Assembly (NCBI RefSeq): GCF_014196255.1
Contig: NZ_JACIDH010000011.1
Span: 1 to 64,000 of the forward strand
From: Sphingomonas pseudosanguinis
Lineage (GTDB): Bacteria > Pseudomonadota > Alphaproteobacteria > Sphingomonadales > Sphingomonadaceae
Direction: 5' to 3'
Length of the DNA stretch: 64,000 bases
Shown: positions 8,069 to 16,124 of the stretch, in pieces
Layout of the letters: the number at the start of each line of letters is the position of its first letter
How positions within the stretch are numbered: the first letter of the stretch is position 1
Notes under the pieces: model-generated
What the model was told of the DNA's origin: nothing
Database searches by the model: none
What the model saw: only the letters and a program-made list of their open reading frames with translations
Program-made: the position numbers and the translations under genes

Positions 8069-10327
8069 ATGCGCAAATGGGTGCTGGGTCTGGCGCTGGC
8101 TTCGGTCGGGGCCTCGATCGCGATCGGGTCGGGGGTGCCGGCGATGGCCGCTGAGCGGAATGAGAAGGCGGGCGACCTGACGCTGGCACGGGTGTTCGGC
8201 AGCCCGGACCTGTCGGGGTCGCAGCCGCGCGGGCTGCGCCTGTCGCCCGACGGCACGCTGCTCACCTCGCTGCGCCCGCGCGCGGACGAAAAGGAGCGGC
8301 TCGACCTCTGGGCACGCGATACCCGCACCGGCGAGGAGCGGATGCTGGTCGACTCCAAGAAGGTCGGCTCGGGCGCGGAACTGTCCGAGGCCGAGAAGAT
8401 GCAGCGGGAGCGCGCGCGTATCGGCGGGTCGAAGGGCATCGTCGCCTATGACTGGGCGCCCGACGGCAAGTCGATCCTGGTCCCGCTGGACGGCGACCTC
8501 TATCTTGCCGGTCTCGACGGTCAGGTCCGTCGCCTGACCAATACGCCCGGCGGCGAGCTGAACCCGATCGTCAGCCCCAAGGGCGGCTATGTCAGCTTCG
8601 TGCGCGACCAGAATCTCTGGGCCATGCCATTGGCCGGTGGCGAGGCGCGTGCCTTGACCAAGGAAGGCGGCGGCACCGTCCATTTCGGCGAAGCGGAGTT
8701 CGTCGCGCAGGAGGAAATGCACCGCTTCACCGGCTATTGGTGGAGCCCCGACGAGCGCTATATCGCGGTCGAGCGGTTCGACGAGGCGCCGGTCAAGGTC
8801 GCGGTGCGCGCCGCGATCGGTGCGGCGGGCACCAAGGTCTATGAACAGCGCTATCCGGCGGCGGGTACGCCCAATGCGCTGGTCGATCTTTACGTCATGA
8901 AGGCGGACGGGTCGGGCCGCGTGAAGGTCGATCTCGGCAGCAATCCCGACATCTATCTGGCGCGTGTCGACTGGACGCCCGACGGCTCGGCGATGCTGGT
9001 CCAGCGCGAGAGCCGCGACCAGAAGACGCTCGACATGCTGCGCGTCGATCCCAGGACGGGCAAGTCGACCGTGCTCTTCACCGAGCGGTCCGGCGATCGC
9101 AGCTGGCTGAACCTGTCCGACGCTTATCGCCCGATGAAGGACGGCAGCCTGATCTGGCGGTCGGAGCGCGACGGCTATGGCCACCTCTATCGCTTCGCGA
9201 ACGGCCAGTGGACGCAGCTGACCCGGGGGCCGTGGGTCGTCACCAACCTGGTCGGCGTCGACGAAGCGAAGGGACGGCTCTATTTCACCGGGCTGAAGGA
9301 CGATGTCCTCGAACAGCATCTCTATGCGGTCGACATCGCGCAGCCGGGCGTCGTCACCCGCCTGACCGAGCGCGGCTATACCAACAGCGCGTCGATGGAT
9401 TCGTCGGCCAGCCGCTTCATCGTCTCGCGCTCCAGCCCGACCCAGCCGACGCAGATCTATCTCGCCGATACGACGGGCAAGCGGCTGAACTGGATCTACG
9501 AGAATGCGATTGTCGCGGGGCACCCCTATGCGCCCTATCTCGCCAGCCATCGCGAGACCAAGTTCGGCACGATCAAGGCCGATGACGGCACGACGCTTTA
9601 TTGGGAGATGATCACGCCCAAGCTGGAACCGGGCAAGCGCTACCCCGTGTTCTTCCAGCATTATGGCGGTCCCGGCACCGGTCAGCAGGTCACGCGCGGC
9701 TGGCAGGGCGCGCTGCCGCAATATCTGGTCGATCAGGGCTGGATCTTCTTCCAAATCGACAATCGCGGCTCCTATAATCGTGGCAAGGCGTTCGAGGATG
9801 CCATCTATCATGCGATGGGCACGGTCGAGGTCGCCGATCAGCTGGCGGGGGCGAATTATCTGAAGACGCTGCCCTTCGTCGATGCGGGCCGGATCGCGAC
9901 CTATGGCTGGTCGTACGGCGGCTATATGTCGATCAAGATGCTGGAGAAGACGCCGGGCGTCTATGCCGCCGCCGTGTCGGGGGCGCCGGTCACCGACTGG
10001 CAGCTCTACGACACCCATTATACCGAGCGCTATCTGGGTGATCCGCGCACCGACCCGCAAAGCTATGCGACCTCGGAAGCGATCAAGGAGGCGGCGAAGA
10101 TCCGCGATCCGTTGATGCTGATCCACGGGATGGCGGACGACAATGTCTTTCTCGACAATGCCACCGCCTTCGCCGCCGAGATGCAGAAGACCGACACGCC
10201 GTTCGAGATGATGCTCTATCCGGGGCAGACCCACCGCGTCGGCGGACCGGGCGTGTCGCAGCATCTGTGGCACACGATCCTGAACTTCCTGGACCGGACG
10301 GTGAAGGACAAGCCGGCGAAGAAATAA
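8069..10327 (+). CDS. Exported dipeptidyl peptidase IV family protein (S9B)
   Basis: A prolyl-type serine peptidase that releases N-terminal dipeptides, usually X-Pro. The 752-residue protein has a signal peptide (about 1-29, AMAAE), a beta-propeller, then an alpha/beta-hydrolase domain. The nucleophile is Ser615 in GWSYGG, the acid Asp690 in ADDN and the base His722 in QTHRV. The EEM motif in the propeller (QEEMHRF) corresponds to the double-Glu that binds the substrate amino terminus in DPP-IV. TGGAG lies eight bases before the start ATG; an upstream in-frame GTG (8060) is less likely. Probably periplasmic peptide scavenging. Confidence 0.94.
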   Translation: MRKWVLGLALASVGASIAIGSGVPAMAAERNEKAGDLTLARVFGSPDLSGSQPRGLRLSPDGTLLTSLRPRADEKERLDLWARDTRTGEERMLVDSKKVGSGAELSEAEKMQRERARIGGSKGIVAYDWAPDGKSILVPLDGDLYLAGLDGQVRRLTNTPGGELNPIVSPKGGYVSFVRDQNLWAMPLAGGEARALTKEGGGTVHFGEAEFVAQEEMHRFTGYWWSPDERYIAVERFDEAPVKVAVRAAIGAAGTKVYEQRYPAAGTPNALVDLYVMKADGSGRVKVDLGSNPDIYLARVDWTPDGSAMLVQRESRDQKTLDMLRVDPRTGKSTVLFTERSGDRSWLNLSDAYRPMKDGSLIWRSERDGYGHLYRFANGQWTQLTRGPWVVTNLVGVDEAKGRLYFTGLKDDVLEQHLYAVDIAQPGVVTRLTERGYTNSASMDSSASRFIVSRSSPTQPTQIYLADTTGKRLNWIYENAIVAGHPYAPYLASHRETKFGTIKADDGTTLYWEMITPKLEPGKRYPVFFQHYGGPGTGQQVTRGWQGALPQYLVDQGWIFFQIDNRGSYNRGKAFEDAIYHAMGTVEVADQLAGANYLKTLPFVDAGRIATYGWSYGGYMSIKMLEKTPGVYAAAVSGAPVTDWQLYDTHYTERYLGDPRTDPQSYATSEAIKEAAKIRDPLMLIHGMADDNVFLDNATAFAAEMQKTDTPFEMMLYPGQTHRVGGPGVSQHLWHTILNFLDRTVKDKPAKK

Positions 10328-10334
10328 TGCCGTC

Positions 10335-10454
10335 ATTCCTCCCCTGTAAGGGAAGGTGGCAGTCCGAAGGACTGACGGAGGGGTGTCCACGCTGGCGGTG
10401 ACACCCCTCCACCACCGCTTCGCAGCGGTCCCCCTCCCCTTGCAGGGGAGGAAT
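10335..10454. repeat. Long GC-rich inverted repeat (CCTCCCCTGYAAGGG type)
   Basis: An approximately 120-bp element with outer arms CCTCCCCTGTAAGG / CTTGCAGGGGAGG, followed inward by GGCAGTCCGAAGGACTGACGG and ACCACCGCTTCGCAGCGGT hairpins. The same plan recurs at 15064-15195, 23558-23695 and 50991-51123, with a half copy at 19844-19894. It fills the whole gap between two plus-strand genes and could act as a transcription terminator or mRNA stabiliser. Confidence 0.8.
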
Positions 10455-10467
10455 TGGGTGAGCAGCC

Positions 10468-11184
10468 ATGGCATTCCTGAAAACCTTCCACCTCTGGCCG
10501 TTCCTCGACACGCTGGTCAGCTATCTGACCGCCTTCGTGCTGGGCACCGTCATCGGGGCGGAGCGGCAGTACCGCCAGCGCACCGCCGGGCTGCGCACCA
10601 ACGCGCTGGTCGCGATCGGCGCGGCGGCGTTCGTCGATCTTGGCCAGCGGCTGGGCGGCGACATCGAGTCGATCCGGATCATCGCCTATGTCGTCTCCGG
10701 CATCGGCTTCCTGGGCGCGGGCGTCATCATGAAGGAGGGGATGAACGTCCGCGGGCTGAACACCGCCGCGACCCTTTGGTGCTCGGCGGCGGTCGGGTCG
10801 ATCGCGGGCAGCGACATGGTGGCCGAGGCGGTGCTGCTGACGATCGTCGTCCTGCTCGCCAACACCGCGCTGCGCCCGCTGGTCGACGCGATCAACCGCA
10901 TCCCGGTGGAGGGGCGGCATGTCGAGGCGACCTATTCGGTCAGCCTGACGACCGCCGCCGCCAGCGCCGGCCCGGTCGGCGACATGCTGGTCGAGCATCT
11001 GGAGCGCGCCGGCCTGCCGGTCGGCGAACTCGATACAGAGGAACTGGGCGAGGACCAGGTGACGGTCACCGCCACGCTGACCAGCACGATCGTCGAGGCT
11101 GGGGAGCTGGACCGGATCACCGATCATTTCCAGTCGGTCCATGGCATCGCCCACGCCACCTGGGCCGCCAGCACGCACGACTGA
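10468..11184 (+). CDS. MgtC/SapB family inner-membrane protein
   Basis: 238 residues. The N-terminal half has about four membrane segments with the MgtC signature (GAERQYRQRTAGLRTN, then GIGFLGAGVIM). A cytosolic C-terminal ACT-like domain follows (about 150-238). MgtC proteins modulate F-type ATP synthase and adaptation to low magnesium in pathogens; in free-living bacteria the role is less clear. The start follows a repeat element with no strong Shine-Dalgarno sequence, and the first residues MAFLKTFHLWPFL suit a membrane protein. A hairpin follows the stop. Confidence 0.9.
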   Translation: MAFLKTFHLWPFLDTLVSYLTAFVLGTVIGAERQYRQRTAGLRTNALVAIGAAAFVDLGQRLGGDIESIRIIAYVVSGIGFLGAGVIMKEGMNVRGLNTAATLWCSAAVGSIAGSDMVAEAVLLTIVVLLANTALRPLVDAINRIPVEGRHVEATYSVSLTTAAASAGPVGDMLVEHLERAGLPVGELDTEELGEDQVTVTATLTSTIVEAGELDRITDHFQSVHGIAHATWAASTHD

Positions 11185-11189
11185 GCTCG

Positions 11190-11207
11190 GGGAGCCCTTT
11201 GGCTCCC
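11190..11207 (+). terminator. Hairpin after the MgtC-like gene
   Basis: GGGAGCC-CTTT-GGCTCCC is a perfect 7-bp stem starting six bases after the stop codon. There is no T-run after it, so it may terminate weakly or only protect the 3' end. Confidence 0.45.
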
Positions 11208-11212
11208 TGCAT

Positions 11213-11251
11213 ATTATGCCGCCGCTATGCGATAGCGGGAAATCGCTCTCG
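11213..11251 (+). repeat. Copy 1 of a 39-bp direct repeat upstream of a small gene
   Basis: Matches 11558-11596 at 35 of 39 positions; the shared core includes CTATGCGATA and CGGGAAATCG. An imperfect inverted repeat (GCGAT ... ATCGC) lies inside. It ends 49 bp before the start of the 83-residue protein at 11301. Each copy precedes a small gene, so a shared promoter or operator is possible. Confidence 0.7.
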
Positions 11252-11300
11252 CATTGCTACGCGCACCGCGATTAGCCGCCGACCGATCCCGGGAGGTGAT

Positions 11301-11552
11301 ATGGCGGTACGGAGCATGACTTGGCGGCAGGGACTGGCACTGCGCTGTCTGGGCGTGGGGCTTTGCGTGCTCGCATGGCGGGCGATCGCGCATCTGATCG
11401 TGATGGCGGGCCATGGCGGCCGTGCCGGGTTGCTGAGCTATGCGCTGGCGACCACAGGCTTTTTCTGCGCCAGCCTGGGCAGCGCGCTGGCGATACTGGG
11501 CGGGCATATGTTCGATGAGGTGGAGGTCAGCGCACGCTGGCGCCGGTTGTGA
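11301..11552 (+). CDS. Small membrane protein of unknown function
   Basis: 83 residues. GGGAGGTGAT lies directly before the ATG, a strong ribosome binding site. Two hydrophobic segments (about 13-35 and 43-67, the latter rich in Gly/Ala/Leu) suggest two membrane spans, with a charged C-terminus (EVEVSARWRRL). No family recognised. It lies between two copies of a 39-bp repeat and is followed by the lysA gene group. Confidence 0.7.
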   Translation: MAVRSMTWRQGLALRCLGVGLCVLAWRAIAHLIVMAGHGGRAGLLSYALATTGFFCASLGSALAILGGHMFDEVEVSARWRRL

Positions 11553-11557
11553 CCGAC

Positions 11558-11596
11558 ATTATGCCCCCACTATGCGATACCGGGAAATCGATCTCG
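11558..11596 (+). repeat. Copy 2 of the 39-bp direct repeat
   Basis: Starts six bases after the stop of the small membrane protein and lies about 75 bp before the next gene (11671). The four differences from copy 1 are single substitutions with no indels. The inner inverted repeat is shorter here (CGAT ... ATCG). Confidence 0.7.
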
Positions 11597-11670
11597 AAAC
11601 CCTATGGGGCGGGGCGTAGCTGATGCGGGCGGACGAACGATCGTCCGATCGGCAAAGGTCTTCAGTGTCC

Positions 11671-11934
11671 ATGCGTACCGATTTCCCCATCGATCCCGAC
11701 CCGCAGACGCGGCACATCTATGTCGGCCAGGACCGGGCCGGTCATTGGCTGGTGCAGGATAGCGCCGGGATGCTGGAGGGGCGTTTCGTCTCGCGCGGTG
11801 CGGCGATGCGCTTCGCGGCCGAGGAGGCCGACATCTATCATGCCAGCGTGACCGTCGCCGTCGAGGCGCTGGTGCCGCTGGTGTCCTTCGATCCGGTCGC
11901 GGCCGATGCCCATGCGCTGGCGCATGCGGCGTGA
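11671..11934 (+). CDS. Hypothetical protein, DUF2188-like
   Basis: 87 residues with no membrane segment. The middle (HWLVQDSAGMLEGRFVSRGA followed by AMRFAAEEAD) resembles the DUF2188/YegP pattern of a tryptophan, a glycine-rich turn and an alpha helix; this is tentative. The ATG at 11671 follows AAAGG by about a dozen bases; an in-frame start at 11623 is possible. It is the first of four closely packed plus-strand genes ending in lysA. Confidence 0.6.
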   Translation: MRTDFPIDPDPQTRHIYVGQDRAGHWLVQDSAGMLEGRFVSRGAAMRFAAEEADIYHASVTVAVEALVPLVSFDPVAADAHALAHAA

Positions 11935-11948
11935 GGGGAGGGGTCATC

Positions 11949-12383
11949 ATGCATAGCGGCAACCGGCATCGCCACGACCCCCGCTGGCCCGCCGTCGAGG
12001 TGGCGCTCGACCATCTGCGCGAGCGGCATCGCCGTGCGGTCCGCATCGTCGACGCCGACTGCGGCGCGGGCGGATTCCTGATCGCGGTGGCCGAGCAGGC
12101 GCGCGCGAAGGGCTTTACCGCGATCGAGGGACGGGGCCTCGGCCGCTCGCCCGCGCTGATCGGCCGCGCCCGCGCCGCCGCGCGGCGGCATCGCCATGCC
12201 GCGATGGGGCTGGTATTCGAACGTCGCGATCCCGCCGATGCGCTGGCGGAGGAGCGCGCCTTTCCCGCCGACATCCTGCTCTGTCACCGGTGCGGCGCGC
12301 CGTCCCATGCATTCGAGGCTGCCGCCGCCTGCGTGATCGGCGATCCCATCAATGGGCGCGACGGCAGGGAGGCGGCGGCATGA
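11949..12383 (+). CDS. Truncated class I SAM-methyltransferase-like protein
   Basis: 144 residues. VRIVDADCGAGGF (31-43) matches motif I of SAM-dependent methyltransferases. The segment after it (about 55-75, GRGLGRSPALIGRAR) resembles the acidic loop and helix after motif I, but the usual acidic residue at the end of strand 2 is not clear. The later strands of a full 200-250 residue domain are missing, so activity is doubtful. The C-terminal half has a CHRC pair. GGGGAGGGG precedes the ATG by about six bases. The stop overlaps the next start by 4 bp. Confidence 0.65.
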   Translation: MHSGNRHRHDPRWPAVEVALDHLRERHRRAVRIVDADCGAGGFLIAVAEQARAKGFTAIEGRGLGRSPALIGRARAAARRHRHAAMGLVFERRDPADALAEERAFPADILLCHRCGAPSHAFEAAAACVIGDPINGRDGREAAA

Positions 12384-12628
12384 CGGCCCGCGACATGGCC
12401 TGGCGTTCGCTGGGCGCGGCGATGACGCTGGGTGCGGTGGTCGCCACGCTGATGGAGCCGGCGGGATCGTTGCTGGCGCTGTTCTGGTTCCTCGTCGCGC
12501 TCGGAGGCGTCCTCCTGCTGCTCAACGGCAAGCGTCTGCCCCAGGCGCTGCGCGCGGAGCGGCGCGGGCATTATCATACCGCCGAGGTCATTCATGCCGC
12601 CCGGATCAAGCGGGGGCGCCGGTCATGA
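12380..12628 (+). CDS. Small membrane protein preceding lysA
   Basis: 82 residues with two hydrophobic segments (about 11-30 and 35-52) and a basic C-terminal tail (AARIKRGRRS). Both ends overlap neighbours by 4 bp (ATGA): the methyltransferase-like gene before and lysA after. All three are therefore likely translated from one mRNA by re-initiation. No family recognised. Confidence 0.7.
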   Translation: MTARDMAWRSLGAAMTLGAVVATLMEPAGSLLALFWFLVALGGVLLLLNGKRLPQALRAERRGHYHTAEVIHAARIKRGRRS

Positions 12629-13911
12629 CGCGCGAGGCGGGTTTTGGTTTTCGCGACGGCGTCCTGCATGCCGAGCGTGTGTCGCTGGCGACCATCGCGG
12701 AGGCGGTCGGCACGCCGACCTATGTCTATTCGGCGGGCGCCCTGCGCGCCGCCGCACGCCGGTTTCGCGAGGCGCTGTCGCCGATCCCACGCAAATCGCT
12801 GGCCTTCGCGGTCAAGGCCAATCCGTCGCTGGCGGTGCTGTCGCTGCTTCGCGGAGAGGGCTTTGGCGCCGATATCGTCTCGGGCGGCGAACTGACCGCC
12901 GCGCTGCAGGCCGGCATGGCGGCGGGCGACATCGTCTATTCGGGGGTCGGCAAGACGCCGGCCGAACTGGCGCAGGCACTGCACGCCGGGGTGGGGCATA
13001 TCAATCTGGAGAGCGAACGCGAGGGCGAGGTGCTGGCCGCGATGGCCACCCGCATCGGGCTGACCGCGACCGCGCTGCTGCGCGTCAATCCCGATGTCGA
13101 TGCCGGCACCCATGCCAAGATCACCACCGGCAAGAGTGACAGCAAGTTCGGCGTGGCCTTCGCGCAGGCGCTGGACATCTATGATCGGCTGGCGGGCCGA
13201 GCGGGTATCGCGATGCAGGGCATTGCCGTCCATATCGGCAGCCAGATCATCGACCCGGCACCGATGGAGGCGGCGTATCGCAAGATCGCCCAGCTGGTCG
13301 CGCTGCTTCGCGCGCGGGGGCATCCGATCACCCATGTCGATCTGGGCGGGGGCTTGGGTGTCGACTATCGCGGCGGCGCGGACGGCGATGTCCTGGCCTA
13401 TGGCGCGATGGTCGCCCGCGTCACCCGCGACTGGGACGTGACGCTGATGTTCGAGCCGGGCCGCTATATCGCTGCGCATGCCGGCGTGTTGCTGACCCGC
13501 GTGCTCTGGGTGAAGCCGGGTTCGGACTGTCCCTTCGTCGTCGTCGATGCGGGCATGAACGATCTGGCGCGGCCCGCCCTCTATGACGCATGGCATGAAT
13601 TTACGGCGGTCGCGCCGACCGGCAAGACGATACGCGCCCATGTCGTCGGCCCGGTCTGCGAGAGCAGCGACCGGTTCGCCAGAGCCTGCCTGATCGATCG
13701 GGTGGCGGAGGGCGATCTGGCCGTTCTTCGCGATGTCGGCGCGTACGGCGCGTCGATGGCCTCCTGCTACAACAGCCGGGCGCTGGTGGCGGAGATCATG
13801 GTCGATGGCGATCGCCATGCCGTCACCGCGCCCCGGATCGCGGCGGCGGCGATCCGGACGCAATCGGTGCCGGCATGGCTGGAAGCGGCGCCGCTGCATC
13901 ATGCGGCCTGA
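12625..13911 (+). CDS. lysA: Diaminopimelate decarboxylase
   Basis: A PLP enzyme that decarboxylates meso-diaminopimelate to L-lysine, the last step of lysine synthesis. The 428-residue protein has the alanine-racemase-like TIM barrel and a C-terminal beta domain. Lys64 in FAVKANPSL binds PLP. DLGGGLGVDY and EPGRYIAAHAG bind phosphate, and VGPVCESSDRF supplies the cysteine and substrate contacts of the partner subunit. The start overlaps the previous stop (ATGA). asd, from the same pathway, follows after 120 bp. Confidence 0.97.
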   Translation: MTREAGFGFRDGVLHAERVSLATIAEAVGTPTYVYSAGALRAAARRFREALSPIPRKSLAFAVKANPSLAVLSLLRGEGFGADIVSGGELTAALQAGMAAGDIVYSGVGKTPAELAQALHAGVGHINLESEREGEVLAAMATRIGLTATALLRVNPDVDAGTHAKITTGKSDSKFGVAFAQALDIYDRLAGRAGIAMQGIAVHIGSQIIDPAPMEAAYRKIAQLVALLRARGHPITHVDLGGGLGVDYRGGADGDVLAYGAMVARVTRDWDVTLMFEPGRYIAAHAGVLLTRVLWVKPGSDCPFVVVDAGMNDLARPALYDAWHEFTAVAPTGKTIRAHVVGPVCESSDRFARACLIDRVAEGDLAVLRDVGAYGASMASCYNSRALVAEIMVDGDRHAVTAPRIAAAAIRTQSVPAWLEAAPLHHAA

Positions 13912-14031
13912 GGGGCGGGCGGGGGCTCGCTAAACCCCCGCTTGGCCGCGCCAAACGCGCACTTTTCGCAAAGTTGGTGGACGTGTCCGCGCAATGACGC
14001 TACCGGCTCACGCTTCCGAGTGGAGGGTTTA

Positions 14032-15057
14032 ATGGGTTATCGCGTGGTGGTCGCCGGGGCGACGGGCAATGTCGGCCGGGAAATGATCAACATTCTGGCG
14101 GAGCGGGAATTTCCGATCGACGAACTGGCGGTCGTCGCCTCGTCGCGCAGCCAGGGCGACCAGATCGAATATGGTGAGACGGGCAAGATGCTCACCATCA
14201 AGAATATCGAGCATTTCGATCCCACCGGCTGGGACATCGCGCTGTTCGCGATCGGATCGGACGCGACCAAGGTCTATGCGCCTAAATTCGCCGCCGCCGG
14301 CTGCGTCGTGATCGACAATTCGTCGCTCTATCGCATGGACCCGGACGTGCCGCTGATCGTGCCCGAGGTGAACCCGGACGCGATCGACGGCTATACGGCC
14401 AAGAACATCATCGCCAACCCGAACTGCTCGACCGCGCAGATGGTCGTGGCGCTCAAGCCGCTCCACGACAAGGCGACGATCAAGCGCGTCGTTGTCGCGA
14501 CCTATCAGTCGGTGTCGGGCGCGGGCAAGGCAGGCATGGACGAGCTGTTCGAGCAGAGCCGCAACATCTTCGTCGGCGACCCCGCCGAGCCCAAGAAGTT
14601 CACCAAGCAGATCGCCTTCAACGTGATCCCGCACATCGACAGCTTCCTCGACGACGGTTCGACCAAGGAAGAATGGAAGATGGTGGCCGAGACCAAGAAG
14701 ATCCTCGACCCCAAGGTCAAGGTGACCGCGACCTGCGTGCGTGTGCCCGTCTTCGTCGGCCATTCCGAGGCGCTGAACATCGAGTTCGAGGACGAGATCT
14801 CGGCCCAGGAAGCGCAGGACATCCTGCGCGAAGCCCCCGGCGTCATGCTGATCGACAAGCGCGAGGACGGCGGATACGTCACGCCCGTAGAGTGCGTCGG
14901 CGACTATGCGACCTTCATCAGCCGCGTGCGCGAGGACTCGACGGTCGATAACGGCCTGTCGCTGTGGTGCGTGTCGGATAATCTCCGCAAGGGCGCGGCG
15001 CTGAACGCAGTGCAGATCGCCGAACTGCTCGGCCGCCGCCACCTGAAGAAGGGTTGA
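14032..15057 (+). CDS. asd: Aspartate-semialdehyde dehydrogenase
   Basis: Reduces aspartyl phosphate to aspartate semialdehyde with NADPH, feeding lysine/diaminopimelate, threonine and methionine synthesis. 341 residues, normal length. The N-terminal Rossmann motif is GATGNVG (9-15) and the catalytic Cys132 is in NPNCSTAQ. GGAGGG lies five to ten bases before the ATG, giving a strong start; an upstream frame extension is ignored. It follows lysA with its own likely promoter in the 120-bp gap. Confidence 0.97.
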   Translation: MGYRVVVAGATGNVGREMINILAEREFPIDELAVVASSRSQGDQIEYGETGKMLTIKNIEHFDPTGWDIALFAIGSDATKVYAPKFAAAGCVVIDNSSLYRMDPDVPLIVPEVNPDAIDGYTAKNIIANPNCSTAQMVVALKPLHDKATIKRVVVATYQSVSGAGKAGMDELFEQSRNIFVGDPAEPKKFTKQIAFNVIPHIDSFLDDGSTKEEWKMVAETKKILDPKVKVTATCVRVPVFVGHSEALNIEFEDEISAQEAQDILREAPGVMLIDKREDGGYVTPVECVGDYATFISRVREDSTVDNGLSLWCVSDNLRKGAALNAVQIAELLGRRHLKKG

Positions 15058-15063
15058 GACGCG

Positions 15064-15195
15064 ATCCTCCCCGGCAACGGGGAGGGGGACCGCCGCGAAG
15101 CGGTGGTGGAGGGGGGCTTCCACAAGGGATGACCTTCGTGGAAGCCCCCCTCCGTCAGGCCTTCGGCCTGCCACCTCCCCGGACCGGGGAGGATT
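15064..15195. repeat. Long GC-rich inverted repeat
   Basis: The same plan as 10335-10454: outer arms ATCCTCCCCGGCAACGGGGAGG / ACCTCCCC...GGGGAGGAT, inner hairpins ACCGCCGCGAAGCGGT and GTCAGGCCTTCGGCCTG. It sits between the convergent asd and YitT genes, where it could terminate both transcripts. Confidence 0.8.
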
Positions 15196-15198
15196 TTA

Positions 15199-15870
15199 TT
15201 ACCGCCCCATATACAATCCCGGCCGGTGCCAGGCGAAGAGGATCAGACTGATCGCCGCCGCGCTGATCGCAGACCAGATCATCTGCGGCCCCGTCACCAC
15301 CGGGATCGCCATCGACAGGATGAACACGTCGAGCGCGACCTGCGTCATCCCCATGTTCCAGCCACGCTTGCGATAGAGCCAGATGGTGATCACCCCGGTG
15401 CCGCCCACGCCCGCCTGATGCCGTGCCAGCGCCAATATGCCCATGCCGATCACGGTGCCGCCGACCAGCGCGGCGAAGGCCGGGTGGACGCTGTCGACAT
15501 GCACCGAGACGCGGGTGATCGCCGATGCCGCGCCGATGCCGATATTGACCAGCACCGTCTTCACCGCGAACCGCGCGCCCATCACCTTGTGCGCGAACAG
15601 GAAGAAGGGGATGTTGACCAGCGTGAACAGCACGCCGGCGGGCAGCGGGATCAGATAGGACAGCAGTAGCGCGACCCCCGCGATCCCGCCCGTCACCAGC
15701 CCCGCCGCTTTCAGGAACACCAGCCCCACGATTAGCAACGCGCAGCCGATGAAGATCGCATAGGCGTCTTCGAGCAGGCTGTGTGGCCGGCCGATCGGGC
15801 TGGGCGGCGGGGTGTCGGCTGGGGAGGCGGTCGCTGCGGTCATCGAGGGTCCGGATATGGGGTCCGGCAT
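15199..15870 (-). CDS. YitT family inner-membrane protein
   Basis: 223 residues with about five to six membrane segments (SLLEDAYAIFIGCALLIVGL, then GVLFTLVNIPFFLF, and so on), the DUF161/YitT pattern of putative transporters of unknown substrate. The start at 15870 follows AGGAG on the minus strand. The open frame continues to 16050, but that part is the translation of REP-like DNA and is not used. Starting at 15843 is possible. Confidence 0.85.
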   Translation of the reverse strand: MPDPISGPSMTAATASPADTPPPSPIGRPHSLLEDAYAIFIGCALLIVGLVFLKAAGLVTGGIAGVALLLSYLIPLPAGVLFTLVNIPFFLFAHKVMGARFAVKTVLVNIGIGAASAITRVSVHVDSVHPAFAALVGGTVIGMGILALARHQAGVGGTGVITIWLYRKRGWNMGMTQVALDVFILSMAIPVVTGPQMIWSAISAAAISLILFAWHRPGLYMGR

Positions 15871-15962
15871 CCGCTCCTGGCGGTCTGCTTCTGGCGGCAG
15901 TTTTCGGGCTTCTACCGCATCTGTCCCTGCAAGCCAATTGGTGGGCGGTGGGGCGTGGGCGT

Positions 15963-16048
15963 GGGCTTCGACTTCGCTCAGCCTGAACGGAGGTTGGGGA
16001 TCGAGCCGCTTATCCCACAGCCGTTCAGGCTGAGCGAAGTCGAAGCCC
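15963..16048. repeat. REP-like inverted pair
   Basis: A plus-orientation unit at 15963-15990 (GGGCTTCGACTTCGCTCAGC) and a minus-orientation unit at 16021-16048, 30 bp apart. It lies in the divergent gap between the YitT gene and the HTH regulator. Confidence 0.85.
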
Positions 16049-16124
16049 ACGCGCCGCGCTCAATCCGAAGATACAAATTATTGGGGGTTGGCGACACGCC
16101 CGGCACGACCATAGGGCAGGGGCA

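Noticed and set aside
8063-10474. 803-codon open frame on the minus strand across dipeptidyl peptidase IV
   Set aside because: It is a shadow: high-GC codon bias leaves the complementary frame open. The plus-strand protein has all S9B motifs; the minus frame has none.
15871-16050. 60-codon N-terminal extension of the YitT gene
   Set aside because: It translates the REP-like repeat (FDFAQPERL, RLSEVEAHA), which also appears in unrelated frames elsewhere, so the start was placed downstream.
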